A DNA stretch of 64,000 bases from Alkaliphilus transvaalensis ATCC 700919 (GTDB lineage: Bacteria; Bacillota; Clostridia; Peptostreptococcales; Natronincolaceae), in assembly GCF_000621485.1 (NCBI RefSeq), contig NZ_JHYF01000015.1:1-64000 (forward strand), in the 5' to 3' direction. The position numbers and the translations under genes were made by a program. The notes under the pieces are model-generated. The model saw nothing but the letters and a program-made list of their open reading frames with translations. It was not told where the DNA came from and searched no databases. This document shows positions 8,209 through 16,754 of this stretch, one piece after another (the first letter of the stretch is position 1; each line of letters opens with the position of its first letter).

Positions 8209-8340
8209 AAACCATACGCTTAGACCGTGGCGTCCTGCCGCCGATTGTATAAGAGGATGTTAAGAGCTTTGTTAATTCATACTTGTAGGATAATGTGAAG
8301 CAAAGATTATTTATACTAGCTTATTGTGAGGGCTACCAAT

Positions 8341-9132
8341 ATGAAAGATGAAACCATTAAGAAAAATATTGCGCTATTTTTTATTTTTGTATTTGGGCTA
8401 CCGTTGATATGCTTATTTATCGTAAAGAATTTCAGTATTTTTCAATCTGGAATGCCGAACTTTATTATGTATGGCATTCAAACAATGACACCAACGCTTG
8501 CGGCCTTGATTGTTGTTGCAACTTTAGGTGGTAGCAGAGAGATGCAGTTGTTTATAAAAAAGTGTTATTTTGACAATATAAGAATTGGTTATATCGCAAT
8601 AGCAGTATTGCTACCATTAACTATATTAACTATTTCAAAGTTGACATCGCTCATTTTTGTAGATGGAAATCTATTTATAACAGGTATTACAAAAAAGAAG
8701 CTGATAATAATTATGTGGGCTTTGATTGCAGAAGAAATAGGTTGGAGAGGGTTTCTACAAGAAAAATTGGATAAGTTATATGGCTTCTTTACAACACCTT
8801 TACTTGTAGGCATAATATGGGCATTATGGCATTATCATTTGTTTTGGCTAGGGACTATGACAGCACCTATCGTATTATTTGTATCTGGGTGTATTGCTGA
8901 TAGTTTTATTTATTACTGGGTTACAAAAAAATCGAAAGGGAACGTTATTCCTGCTTCTGTATTGCACTTTACACAGAATTTATTCATCAGTCTTTTTTTG
9001 ATAAATCCTGAATACAATCATGGTAGCACTATACCATACTTGATATTTGTTGCTTATTCAATCATAATGGCTATAGGAGTAACTATGTGGGAATTAAAAA
9101 CAAAGAAAAAACACGGCGCAATAAGCTGGTAG
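8341..9132 (+). CDS. CPBP-family intramembrane metalloprotease
   Basis: The 263-residue polytopic membrane protein has the CPBP (CAAX protease/Abi) motifs EEIGWRGFL and WHYHLFW, which supply glutamate and histidine ligands in the membrane. Members process prenylated proteins, bacteriocin-related peptides or unknown membrane substrates. ATG 8341 follows GAGGG by 8 nt; the upstream GTG overlaps that site. Its C-terminal end runs straight into a truncated attC, so the last residues may have been replaced. Confidence 0.85.
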   Translation: MKDETIKKNIALFFIFVFGLPLICLFIVKNFSIFQSGMPNFIMYGIQTMTPTLAALIVVATLGGSREMQLFIKKCYFDNIRIGYIAIAVLLPLTILTISKLTSLIFVDGNLFITGITKKKLIIIMWALIAEEIGWRGFLQEKLDKLYGFFTTPLLVGIIWALWHYHLFWLGTMTAPIVLFVSGCIADSFIYYWVTKKSKGNVIPASVLHFTQNLFISLFLINPEYNHGSTIPYLIFVAYSIIMAIGVTMWELKTKKKHGAISW

Positions 9133-9240
9133 CATGTTTTATGGGCAGGTTCAGCACCACACCTTCTCATTGGGAACGAAGTTCCGCCAAGGCGGTCTAT
9201 CTATTGGGTCCAGTTCGAAGGTGTCGCAAACACGGAGACG
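9133..9240 (+). repeat. attC-like site 10, truncated
   Basis: The 5' arm and 5' box are missing, and the 3' box is broken (GACGTGGGG instead of GACGTT). The centre with GGAAC-GAA-GTTCC, CCAGT and GCAAACAC is intact. The neighbouring gene fragment lacks its start, so a deletion has joined two cassettes here. Confidence 0.65.
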
Positions 9241-9528
9241 TGGGGCATCACATACTTTGATTTCGTAGAATCCGTCGATGAAATTGGCATCAAGGTAAGT
9301 GCCGAAGATGATTTAGTTGTATCATATGGAATAGGTGGGAAAGAGCATGCGTTTTCAAAGGAGAATGATGAGATCAAAGTTGGTAATTTTTCTGTTCAGG
9401 AGTATAAATTATACTTCACAACATTTCAATATGAAGATATAAATGGTCTATTAGGTTTAGATATACTAACTCATGGGGGCTTTATAATAGATTTGGAAAA
9501 TCTTGAATTATATCAAAAGGAGTTTTAG
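9241..9528 (+). pseudogene. C-terminal fragment of a retropepsin-like aspartyl protease
   Basis: A 95-residue open frame without a start runs into the truncated attC on its left. It ends GLLGLDILTHGGFIIDLENL, which matches the C-terminal G-L-D-x-L segment of retropepsin-like aspartyl proteases. The catalytic N-terminal part is gone. A hairpin terminator (9515-9550) overlaps its end. The downstream DNA to about 9600 resembles 32649-32733. Confidence 0.65.
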
Positions 9529-9550
9529 TGATAGAAACTCTTTTATTTTT
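9515..9550 (+). terminator. Hairpin terminator after the aspartyl protease fragment
   Basis: GGAGTTT and AAACTC pair and are followed by TTTTATTTTT. The same element follows another gene fragment at 32649-32680. Confidence 0.6.
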
Positions 9551-9606
9551 AAGTATCTATGGTAATATTATGCATTACATAAATAATATGTATGAAAAAT
9601 AACATT

Positions 9607-9757
9607 ATATAACAGCGTGTTTACAGGAGGTGCGGGCGTGCGCGTACTGAAGGGAAAGGTCAGCATACCACATCCCTTTACCGGGAACAAAGTTCCACCA
9701 GGGGGAGGGTCATGCGGGTCCGGTTCAGGGACGTTGCAGACACTGGAACGTTAGGTG
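9607..9757 (+). repeat. attC-like site 11 (long type)
   Basis: 5' box TATAAC (9608-9613), arm GTGTTTAC. The centre uses ACCGG/CCGGT and CCCT/AGGG where other sites use ACTGG/CCAGT and CCTTC/GAAGG, so both sides changed together. 3' box GTTAGGT (9750-9756). Confidence 0.8.
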
Positions 9758-9806
9758 AAATTGCTTTTTAAATTGCGGCATTATATAAGAGAAAAGAGGT
9801 GACCAG

Positions 9807-10511
9807 ATGTCACTTTTATTTAAAATAAAAGAACGAAAGAAGATAATAGAAATCTATGATTTGTTAAGAAGTAATAGGAATGAAGAAGTAACAAAAGAGT
9901 GTAGTATTTTACTTGAAAAATATCCAAGAGAAAAACACATATTTCAACTTCAATATATTGCGCTTATTCAATCTGAAAAATTTGATGAAGCATTAAACTA
10001 TTTGAAAAGGGTTATGGATTTTAAACCCAATAAAGAAACCAATTTTCAAATAGCTTCCCTGCTTTGTAATGAGCATTTTAAAAGGTATGAAGAAGCAATA
10101 GACATATTGGATAATTTAATCTCAAAGGAAATGAGAAATGCAGACCTTTATCTTAGTAAAGGAGTTGCTCTTGCCTGTTTAAAGAGATATAAAGAAGCTG
10201 AGGAATGCTATAACAAGGCATTACAGCTAAAACCAACGAACTTATATTGGATTTATGTAAATAAAGCAGTCATAAAACTTAATGTAGCTGAATTTCAAGA
10301 AGCTTTGGATTTATGTAATATGGCGGTTAAGAATAATAGAAACCTTGAAAACTTAGATTATTTATATATAACAAAAGCAAGAATTTATTCAAAGCTAAGT
10401 AATGAAGATCTAAGTACTGAATATTTAAAAAAAGCAGCTCAATTACATGAAATATGGAAACAAAAATATTACGAATGCGATGAGTTAAAGCGATTCGGTG
10501 ATTGTTTATAA
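9807..10511 (+). CDS. Tetratricopeptide repeat protein
   Basis: The 234-residue helical protein has several TPR units, for example FDEALNYLKRVMDFKPN (about 58-74) and YKEAEECYNKALQLKPTN (about 131-148), with weaker ones around. TPR proteins act as protein-binding scaffolds. No catalytic domain is attached, so the partner is unknown. GAGGTG lies 6 nt before the ATG. Single cassette between attC sites 11 and 12. Confidence 0.85.
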   Translation: MSLLFKIKERKKIIEIYDLLRSNRNEEVTKECSILLEKYPREKHIFQLQYIALIQSEKFDEALNYLKRVMDFKPNKETNFQIASLLCNEHFKRYEEAIDILDNLISKEMRNADLYLSKGVALACLKRYKEAEECYNKALQLKPTNLYWIYVNKAVIKLNVAEFQEALDLCNMAVKNNRNLENLDYLYITKARIYSKLSNEDLSTEYLKKAAQLHEIWKQKYYECDELKRFGDCL

Positions 10512-10530
10512 GGGTTTAGTATGCAACTTC

Positions 10531-10677
10531 CCCTAACACTGTGTTTATGGGAGGTGCGGGGAGCAAGTTTTGAGGAAAATTCAGCGGGGCACACCTTCTC
10601 ACTGGGTGCAAGCACCGTCAAGGGGTATGCCTTTGGGGTCCAGTTTGAAGGCGTCGCAAATGCTGAAACGTTGTATA
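10531..10677 (+). repeat. attC-like site 12 (long type)
   Basis: 5' box CCTAAC (10532-10537), arm TGTGTTTATG, apical hairpin GGTGC-AA-GCACC, ACTGG/CCAGT centre, arm GCAAATGC, 3' box GTTGTAT (10670-10676). Confidence 0.78.
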
Positions 10678-10728
10678 GAAATGATGTATTTGTATATTAA
10701 GGTGGATATAAAGAATGGAGAAATAACA

Positions 10729-11235
10729 ATGATGTGTAATATTCGATATGCAAGTGTTGATGACGCAGAAATACTAGGGGTAATTCACTCACAATCATGG
10801 AAAATGGCATATAAAAACATTGTCCCTGATGAAATTTTGGATAACATTACATCGGATAAAAGAACTGAGTACTTTAGAAAAGCATTAAAAGAAGGCTGGG
10901 AAGAAGATGCAATAATATATAAAGATAATAAAGCAGTGGGATTAATTTGTATCGGGAAGTGTAGAGATACAGACAAAGAAGATTTGTACGGTGAAATAAG
11001 AGGGATATACCTATTACCAGAGTACTGGAATATTGGAATAGGTACACAATTAATAAGTTGGGGATTGAATGAATTAAAAAAAAGAGCTTATAAGGAAGTA
11101 ACTCTATGGGTTCTTGAAGAGAACTTGAATGCTAGAAAATTCTATGAAAAAGTTGGATTCAAACATGATGGGACAGTTAAAGCAATTATTATTGGTAAAA
11201 AACTAAATGAATATCGCTATGTAAAAGTTATCTAA
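10729..11235 (+). CDS. GNAT-family N-acetyltransferase
   Basis: The 168-residue protein has the GNAT order: IRYASVDDAEILGVIH at the start, EIRGIYLLPEYWNIGIGTQL (acetyl-CoA loop), then LWVLEENLNARKFYEKVGF. Substrate unknown. The frame is open through the attC upstream, but ATGGAG 8 nt before ATG 10729 sets the start. It is followed by a hairpin and half an attC. Confidence 0.85.
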   Translation: MMCNIRYASVDDAEILGVIHSQSWKMAYKNIVPDEILDNITSDKRTEYFRKALKEGWEEDAIIYKDNKAVGLICIGKCRDTDKEDLYGEIRGIYLLPEYWNIGIGTQLISWGLNELKKRAYKEVTLWVLEENLNARKFYEKVGFKHDGTVKAIIIGKKLNEYRYVKVI

Positions 11236-11286
11236 TACAATTTTAGATTACGTTTAAATCAAGGCTGCTCTATAGAATTTGAGAGA

Positions 11287-11301
11287 CCGACGTTCTGTCG
11301 G
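11287..11301 (+). repeat. Hairpin upstream of attC (cassette-end element)
   Basis: CCGAC, loop GTTCT, GTCGG, then ACTCTGAGTTACAGG. Same layout as 278-296, 12527-12544 and 22235-22253. Confidence 0.5.
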
Positions 11302-11326
11302 ACTCTGAGTTACAGGTCCTCCCACG

Positions 11327-11354
11327 TTACATAACAATGTGTTTGCATTTGGTT
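11327..11354 (+). repeat. attC-like site 13, 5' half only
   Basis: ACATAACAATG, arm TGTTTGCATTTGG, then the match stops. The 3' arm and box are missing, so the boundary before the RidA-like gene is a deletion scar. Confidence 0.55.
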
Positions 11355-11440
11355 ATATAAATAGCTTAAAAGATGAAATTAAGGCCTGAAATTTATTCAA
11401 TATTAAGATAAACAATAAAAAAATTCAGAGGAGCGATTTT

Positions 11441-11830
11441 ATGAAAGAATTTAGAAATCCCAATAATATCCACAGTCCAGTTGCTGCTTATACTCATCAA
11501 ATAGAGGTGTCAGGAAAAAACCGTTGGCTAGTTTTATCTGGACAACTTGGAAAAGATGAGAATGGGATAGTCCCAAGTGATCCGATAAAACAAATTGAAA
11601 TTGCTATGGATAATATCATCAAGAACTTACACGCAGCTAATATGAATGTTAAGGATTTAGTCAAAGTAGTATTTTATCTAGTTGGAGACATTGACAGTTT
11701 AAGACGTAGAGAAGTTATTTCAAAGGTATTCAATGGTCACGAGCCATGTATGACAATGTTATATGTGGCCTCCTTAGGTGATCCTGTATTTAAAGTGGAA
11801 ATTGATGCGTGGGCATGCTCTGACATCTAA
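11441..11830 (+). CDS. RidA/YjgF-family protein
   Basis: The 129-residue protein matches RidA/YER057c/UK114: LVLSGQLGKDENG, IEIAMDNIIKNLHAANMNVKDLVKV, FKVEIDAWA. RidA proper hydrolyses reactive enamine/imine intermediates with an arginine in the segment before the last strand. Here that segment reads EPCMTMLYVA and the arginine is absent, so canonical RidA deaminase activity is doubtful. GAGGAG precedes the ATG. Confidence 0.85.
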   Translation: MKEFRNPNNIHSPVAAYTHQIEVSGKNRWLVLSGQLGKDENGIVPSDPIKQIEIAMDNIIKNLHAANMNVKDLVKVVFYLVGDIDSLRRREVISKVFNGHEPCMTMLYVASLGDPVFKVEIDAWACSDI

Positions 11831-11884
11831 CAATTGCTTGTTTAAGTATGTACAGTGAATCCTTTAAAAAGGATGGCACTACTC

Positions 11885-12033
11885 ACTATACAGTACATTT
11901 GCATAAAGGTGCTGGAAGCACGTGTTAAGGGGAAGGCCAGAGCATTACATCTTCTCACTGGGTGACAAGCACCGCCAAGGGGTATTCCTATAGGGCCAGT
12001 TCGAAGACGTCGCAAACACGGAGACGTTCTCCG
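11885..12033 (+). repeat. attC-like site 14 (long type)
   Basis: Weak 5' box (TATACAG), arm ACATTTGC, side hairpin GTGCTGGAAGCAC, apical GGTGAC-AA-GCACC, arm GCAAACAC, 3' box GTTCTCC (12026-12032). A leftward open frame here (11842-12042) only reads the structure. Confidence 0.72.
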
Positions 12034-12114
12034 AAACCACACGTAAAGGCCTCGGCGTCCTACTAAGGATAAGAAAAAAACTAATCATAATTTTATTGAG
12101 GTGGAGAGATTAAA

Positions 12115-12467
12115 ATGTATATCGATTATTTATATAATCATCCAAAATATGTAGAAACTGTGTCAAATTGGATTTGTAACGAGTTTGTTATAGAATCCGA
12201 AAAGAATTCTAAAAAGTTAGAGCAGATTACTGAGTATTTTAGTAAGCCTCATTATATGTTAGTCCCAAATATAGAAGTCAAGGTATTGCAGAGAAGTTAA
12301 TTAAAAGAGTTCAAGAAGTTGTAAAGAGAATTGGTTTTGAGAAGGTCTATCTAAGAACTGAACATACTTCCCATTATTACAGGAAATTAGGTTGGGAATA
12401 TATTTATAAAACTAACGACGAAAAAGGACGAGAAATCGAAATTTTCAGTAAATCAGTAGTTAATTAA
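12115..12467 (+). pseudogene. GNAT acetyltransferase with internal deletion
   Basis: The frame from ATG 12115 (GAGGTGGAGAG upstream) encodes an acetyltransferase start (NHPKYVETVSNWICNEFV, LEQITEYFSK), then changes frame near 12265. After that point another frame reads RSQGIAEKLIKRVQEVV, FEKVYLRTEHTSHYYRKLGW and ends at TAA 12465-12467, the usual second half of a GNAT. The middle (roughly 50-60 codons, with the central strands) is missing, so the product is not functional. Confidence 0.8.
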
Positions 12468-12526
12468 GAGGTTGTGACCAAGTTTATCGTATTTATTATC
12501 TAAAGTATTAAGGGTAGAGATTAAGG

Positions 12527-12544
12527 GTGCGACGTCCTGTCGCC
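12527..12544 (+). repeat. Hairpin upstream of attC (cassette-end element)
   Basis: GCGAC, loop GTCCT, GTCGC, then CCTCTGAGTCATAGG. The flanks are nearly identical to 278-320 but the stem bases differ in a pairing-preserving way. Confidence 0.5.
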
Positions 12545-12569
12545 CTCTGAGTCATAGGTCGTATGGCAT

Positions 12570-12718
12570 CGGAGAACAATACATTTGAATAAAGGTGCCG
12601 GACACGCATTAAGAGAAAAGTCAGAGCACCACACCTTCTCACTGGATGACAAGCACCCCAAGGGGTATTCCTAGAGGGTTCAGTTCGAAGGCGTCATAAA
12701 CAGGTAGAACGTTCGCTG
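12570..12718 (+). repeat. attC-like site 15 (long type)
   Basis: 5' box GGAGAAC (12571-12577), arm ACATTTG, ACTGG and CAGTTCGAAGG centre, 3' box GTTCGCT (12711-12717). The 3' arm is diverged (CATAAACAG). Upstream sequence from 12521 matches 271-345 closely. Confidence 0.75.
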
Positions 12719-12776
12719 AAATTGACGCAGGTGATGTCGATGTCAGGTACAAAAAATAGGCCGGGGGAGGAATTAA

Positions 12777-13403
12777 ATGGATCTTATAAAAATTAAGGAG
12801 ATAGCTACAAAGCAATTAGCAAATCGGAAAGAACGTAGCAATAGGGAAAGAGGATATACATATCGGCATGGTGAAAGAGTTGCATCTTTAGCTATTTTAT
12901 TAAGAAAAATGATATCAAATGATGGTTCTAACGACGATATTATTAGAGTTGCATCATGGTTTCATGACATATCTAAGGGGGTAGAGCCACATGGGAAATA
13001 TGGTGCTATCGTTGCTAGAGAAATTCTGAATGAATATTGTAGTCAAAGTGACTTAGATAGAATTTGTGAAATAATTAAAAACCATCAAATTAGATTAAAA
13101 GAAAACATTTACCCAGAATATATAAAAATTGTACAAGATGCTGACATACTTGACCATTTTGGAAATATCGGAATATGGATTACCTTTTTTGATCATGCTT
13201 GTGTAGACAAAAGTGTCGATGAAGTAATAGGTCATTACGGAGAAGATTTCGTTGTTCATGTTGCAAAAATGAGGGAATTGCTTAATTATGATATTTCAAA
13301 AGAAATATTTGATGATAAGATTAACAATACATTAGCATTTATTTCTGATTTATCAGTTGAAGTAAGTGGTGGAATATGCTCTAAACAAATGAAACATAAA
13401 TAA
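12777..13403 (+). CDS. HD-domain phosphohydrolase
   Basis: The 208-residue protein has the HD metal-binding set: H in YRHGERVASLA, HD in ASWFHDISKG, H in IKNHQIR and D in VQDADILDHFG. This fits small HD hydrolases such as YedJ/YpgQ-like nucleotide phosphohydrolases. Substrate unknown. GGGGAGG lies 6 nt before the ATG. First gene after attC site 15. No intact attC follows it before 14.8 kb. Confidence 0.85.
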   Translation: MDLIKIKEIATKQLANRKERSNRERGYTYRHGERVASLAILLRKMISNDGSNDDIIRVASWFHDISKGVEPHGKYGAIVAREILNEYCSQSDLDRICEIIKNHQIRLKENIYPEYIKIVQDADILDHFGNIGIWITFFDHACVDKSVDEVIGHYGEDFVVHVAKMRELLNYDISKEIFDDKINNTLAFISDLSVEVSGGICSKQMKHK

Positions 13404-13694
13404 CATTAAGAAACTAATGTGTAAAAGCTGAACCAAGTATTGTAAAGGAAGAAGTTAAAAGACACTTAGAAAGTGAGATATGGAAAATTGGATAATACAT
13501 TTAGTAATAGTAAAGAATCATTACTACATGTTTCAATAGAAAAGATAGATGTACTATTTCAATCATTCAAATTGTATAGAAATTAAAGAAAACCAAAAGT
13601 TGATGTTGGAGGTACAAACTAGAAAACTATATAAAAAATGTCCTGAGCATATCGAGGAAAGAACTCTGATGCAGATGCTTTAATAATAGAGACT
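13404..13694. other. Gap with decayed coding fragments
   Basis: No complete gene. A 26-codon frame (MLEVQTRKLYKKCPEHIEER) ends just before 13683, and several short frames overlap it. The region looks like the remains of a disrupted gene leading into the open frame at 13695. Confidence 0.3.
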
Positions 13695-14000
13695 TTGGTA
13701 AATATAAAGGATTTTATAACATTACTCGATGATGATGTTATTTATTTTATTACACGAAATATTGTATATTTTTCAAAAGGCAATAAAAAAGAGGATAAAG
13801 AACAATTACACAATGATATTTTGACAGACTTAGAACTAGTAGGATTGAAGGATCGTGTTGAAAATAGAATTCTGTTTACTAAAACTATCATTGATGATTT
13901 TAAAGATGAAGCCGAAGGCATAATTCCTTTACAGGAGATGATAGAAGATTTAGAACTTCAAAAGGAAGCATTTGAGCAACGATTAATCTGGGACAGATAA
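13695..14000 (+). CDS. Hypothetical protein, possibly a C-terminal fragment
   Basis: A 101-residue acidic, helical frame starts at TTG and has no good ribosome binding site. DLELVGLKDRVENRILFTKTII and MIEDLELQKEAFEQRLI give it a coherent protein-like composition. I recognise no family. The start is unsure and it may be the tail of a broken longer gene. Confidence 0.4.
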   Translation: MVNIKDFITLLDDDVIYFITRNIVYFSKGNKKEDKEQLHNDILTDLELVGLKDRVENRILFTKTIIDDFKDEAEGIIPLQEMIEDLELQKEAFEQRLIWDR

Positions 14001-14099
14001 ACATGGATAGAGAATCTGTTGGTTTAAGTGCTCTAGGTTCTGACTCAAATTATTTCGCAGAAGAAGCAATAAATGAATTGAGCAGCGTTGAATTGGTAA

Positions 14100-14200
14100 A
14101 TAAAATTGGAAAATATAATTCCTCAGGGTATCACAGTCCTTGGGAGGCAAAGACATGCGCCACTTTTTCCGCCAAGGCGTTAAAAGAGAGAACGTCGTGA
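14100..14200 (+). repeat. Possible degraded attC core
   Basis: Scattered matches (GTTGAATTGG, CGCCAAGGCG, GAGAACGTCG) and a downstream segment at 14231-14250 resembling 19609-19630 suggest an old cassette boundary. Arms and boxes cannot be paired. Confidence 0.3.
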
Positions 14201-14296
14201 ATCGCTATACCGTGACACGGCGATATCGGAGTTGTTCTTTGAGGGTCTGTTGATGAGAAAAACTATTTTTATGATATTAAGCGAGGGAGAGTACTA

Positions 14297-14833
14297 ATGA
14301 TAGAGATTAGAAACGTAACAAAAAAGGATTTGCAAGAGATCAAAGCGACAGTAAAATCAGCTTTTTATCGTGAGGGTAAGGATGAAGTATTTAATGAGTG
14401 GGAGTTTGTGGAGAAAGTTACCTACGACAGGGGTTTTGTGAAAGAACTATGCCAAGTAGCCGTGTTGAATGGAAAAATTATAGGATACATTTTACTGTCT
14501 GAAGCACATATTGGAAAGAATAAAGGTTTATCTTTAGGGCCATTAGCAGTGTCACCTGTCTATCAAAACAAGGGAATTGGGAAACAACTTATAAAGAATG
14601 GGTTAAAAGAAGCAAAAGCATTAGGTTATGAATGGGTTGCATTAATAGGGGGAGATTACTATTTACAATTTGGATTTAAGCCTGCATTGCAATATAATAT
14701 TATTCTGTCAGAAAATAATCCTGAAAATGAATACCTAAAGATTCTTTTCCTAAACAGAATCAATGTAGATAAGGTTTGTGGTGTCATGAAATTTTGCAAT
14801 TCATTCTATAGTGAAAACGGTGAGTTACTTTAA
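14297..14833 (+). CDS. GNAT-family N-acetyltransferase (YhbS-like)
   Basis: The 178-residue protein reads IEIRNVTKKDLQEI at the start, then LSLGPLAVSPVYQNKGIGKQ (acetyl-CoA loop with Q-N-K-G-I-G) and ALIGGDYYLQFGFKPA. The LGPLAV and GDxxYYxxFGF patterns are typical of the YhbS-like subgroup. Substrate unknown. GCGAGGGAGAG precedes the ATG. The attC after it is damaged. Confidence 0.87.
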   Translation: MIEIRNVTKKDLQEIKATVKSAFYREGKDEVFNEWEFVEKVTYDRGFVKELCQVAVLNGKIIGYILLSEAHIGKNKGLSLGPLAVSPVYQNKGIGKQLIKNGLKEAKALGYEWVALIGGDYYLQFGFKPALQYNIILSENNPENEYLKILFLNRINVDKVCGVMKFCNSFYSENGELL

Positions 14834-14961
14834 CTTGCTAGCAGTGTTCATATTCTAATTATTGAACATTTTAAGATTCTAATAAGTGTGCAAATTAGGA
14901 TTCACATTTACATTAGTATAGGTTATGAGAACAAACCTTAGCAAGCTAGTTACATATTATT

Positions 14962-15078
14962 TATTTTAACAAAATATTTGTGCAAGGGTGCACTAGGGTA
15001 CAAGCCTAGGGCGATATGCACCACATCCCTTCGCTAAGAGTAAAACTCCACCTTGTGGTATATCTCTGAGGTCTAACT
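14962..15078 (+). repeat. attC-like site 16, 3' end missing
   Basis: 5' box TTTTAAC, arm ATATTTGTGC, then a centre with CCACATCCCTTCG. The 3' arm and box are replaced by the N-terminal coding region of a HAD protein. Confidence 0.55.
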
Positions 15079-15654
15079 ATTATATTCGACTTAGATGCTA
15101 CATTGTTTAAAACTGATACGATATTTGTTGATGCTGTAAATCAAGTTTGCATGACAAGAGGAGTAGAAACATGGGAAAGAGATAAGTTGATAGAGCTTAT
15201 AGGAAAACCTACGATAGATATTTACAGAATAATTTTTGAAGATAAAATAACCAATGAAGAAGTGGAAATCATTCGATATGAGGTAAGGTCAATCGAGGAA
15301 AAACTCTTAATTCAATCTGGAAAGCTATATGATGGTGTTGTTGATATTCTAGTCAAACTCAAGAAAGCAGGGTACACTCTTTGGATTTGTACAAATGGTA
15401 GTGATATCTATGCAAATAGAATACTAAATACCTTTTTAATTGTAGACAAGTTTTCTATTATCAAGTCGAGAGTTGAAGCACTTATTAAATCACAACAGAT
15501 AAAACAGGTTTTAGATGAAACTGAGTGGTGTAGTGCGATAGTGGTAGGGGATAGGATTTCAGATACTGAAGCAGCTGAAGATACTGGTTGTCTGTCTATT
15601 GGAGTTTCTTATGGGTATGGATGTTGTGTCAAACTGACATTACATTTGCAATGA
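15079..15654 (+). pseudogene. HAD-family hydrolase missing its start
   Basis: The frame encodes IIFDLDATLF (the catalytic D-x-D motif), then LWICTNGS (motif II) and VVGDRISDTEAAEDTGC (motif IV), so the HAD fold is largely present. A stop codon and attC sequence lie directly before the ATT at 15079, with no ATG, GTG or TTG upstream of the D-x-D motif. The first usable start (TTG 15103) would remove the nucleophile. The C-terminal residues CCVKLTLHLQ are also foreign and may come from attC-like sequence (ACATTACATTTGCA). Both ends therefore look cut by recombination. Confidence 0.65.
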
Positions 15655-15668
15655 GGAGGGTATAATGC

Positions 15669-16211
15669 ATGAGTAATACAATTGTGATTTATCAGTCTAA
15701 GTATGGAGCAACAAAAAAATATGCAGAATGGCTAGCAGAAGAATTATCCTGCGATTTGATTGAAACAAAAAGAGTTACAATCGAGCAGATAGAAAAGTAT
15801 GATACTGTTATATTGGGTGGAGGCATATATGCTACAGGAATTGCAGGTATTTCTTTCCTTAGAAAACATCAAGAAAAACTAAAGGACAGGAAGCTTATAG
15901 TATTTGCAGTAGGAGCATCCCCATACGATGAAAAGGCAATGGCTGTATTAAAAGAGCATAATTTTAAGATTGAGCTTGCACATATTCCTTGTTTTTATTG
16001 CAGGGGTGCATGGAATGAAGAAATTATGTCTTGGAAAGATCGTATATTATGCAATATGTTAAAAAAAGCTGTCGAAAGAAAAGATCCAGCCACCTATGAA
16101 CCTTGGGAAACTGCTTTAATACAAGCAATTGGCTCAAAACATGATTGGACGAAAAAAGAAAATCTTAAACCCATTATTGAGTTTATACAAACAAATCAAA
16201 TAGAATCCTAG
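15669..16211 (+). CDS. Flavodoxin-domain protein (HemG-like)
   Basis: The 180-residue protein starts IVIYQSKYGATKKYAEWLAEEL, an FMN-phosphate loop of the flavodoxin_5/HemG type, followed by YDTVILGGGIYATGI and IVFAVGASPYDEKA. Such proteins are quinone- or NADPH-linked flavoproteins, and HemG itself is protoporphyrinogen oxidase. The exact reaction is not clear. GAGGAGGG at 15653-15660 favours ATG 15669. It follows the broken HAD gene directly. Confidence 0.82.
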   Translation: MSNTIVIYQSKYGATKKYAEWLAEELSCDLIETKRVTIEQIEKYDTVILGGGIYATGIAGISFLRKHQEKLKDRKLIVFAVGASPYDEKAMAVLKEHNFKIELAHIPCFYCRGAWNEEIMSWKDRILCNMLKKAVERKDPATYEPWETALIQAIGSKHDWTKKENLKPIIEFIQTNQIES

Positions 16212-16326
16212 TAAAAGCAAGTAAACCGTACCCTAATAAAAATTAATAATTAATGCATAGTATCTTTTCTATATGCCATAAAATCAATGGTTTAGTGAGG
16301 GTAGAAAATTTAGAATCGACAGGATA

Positions 16327-16408
16327 GCATATAACATAGGGTTAGCAACATTTTGGCTTGGGAAATTAATAATCTGTCAGAACGTCGCAAACACGAGAAC
16401 GTTAGCGG
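16327..16408 (+). repeat. attC-like site 17, shortened
   Basis: 5' box CATATAAC, then most of the centre is deleted. The 3' arm GTCGCAAACACG and the 3' box GTTAGCG at 16401 remain. Confidence 0.6.
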
Positions 16409-16695
16409 AAATATTCTTACAAGGTGTTGCTATTATAGAAAATTAGCTTTTATGAAGGACTTATTCATTATAATAAATAGAATTTTTAGTATAGGTACTG
16501 GACTAAAGGCTATTTATAAATAATTATTAATGAAATATGTTTATTAGGGTCAGGTTTATAGGGTTTCGGTGAAAAAGATAGAATTAGTAAATCATAGAGT
16601 CCAGTTTATAGCTGGATTTTTATTTAAATGCTAAGTTCTTAGAATGTTCATTTTGTAAGATTAAGTATATAGAAATCGATGGTTTCTTATTATAT
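16402..16695 (+). repeat. Second copy of the ORF-less cassette (first 295 bp)
   Basis: Nearly identical to 2936-3231, including the terminator-like TCCAG/CTGGA hairpin. It ends at TTATTATAT, where an attC-like scrap (AAGCTCCGCCGAG) joins the next gene. Confidence 0.75.
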
Positions 16696-16754
16696 CAAGC
16701 TCCGCCGAGAAACTGTGGATTCCAGATTTATTTATATAATAGGAGGAGAATGAA

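Noticed and set aside
11842-12042. Leftward 66-codon frame
   Set aside because: It is the reverse strand of an attC site.
14003-14200. 65-codon frame after the hypothetical gene at 13695
   Set aside because: No ribosome site. The second half overlaps an attC-like remnant and the composition changes midway.
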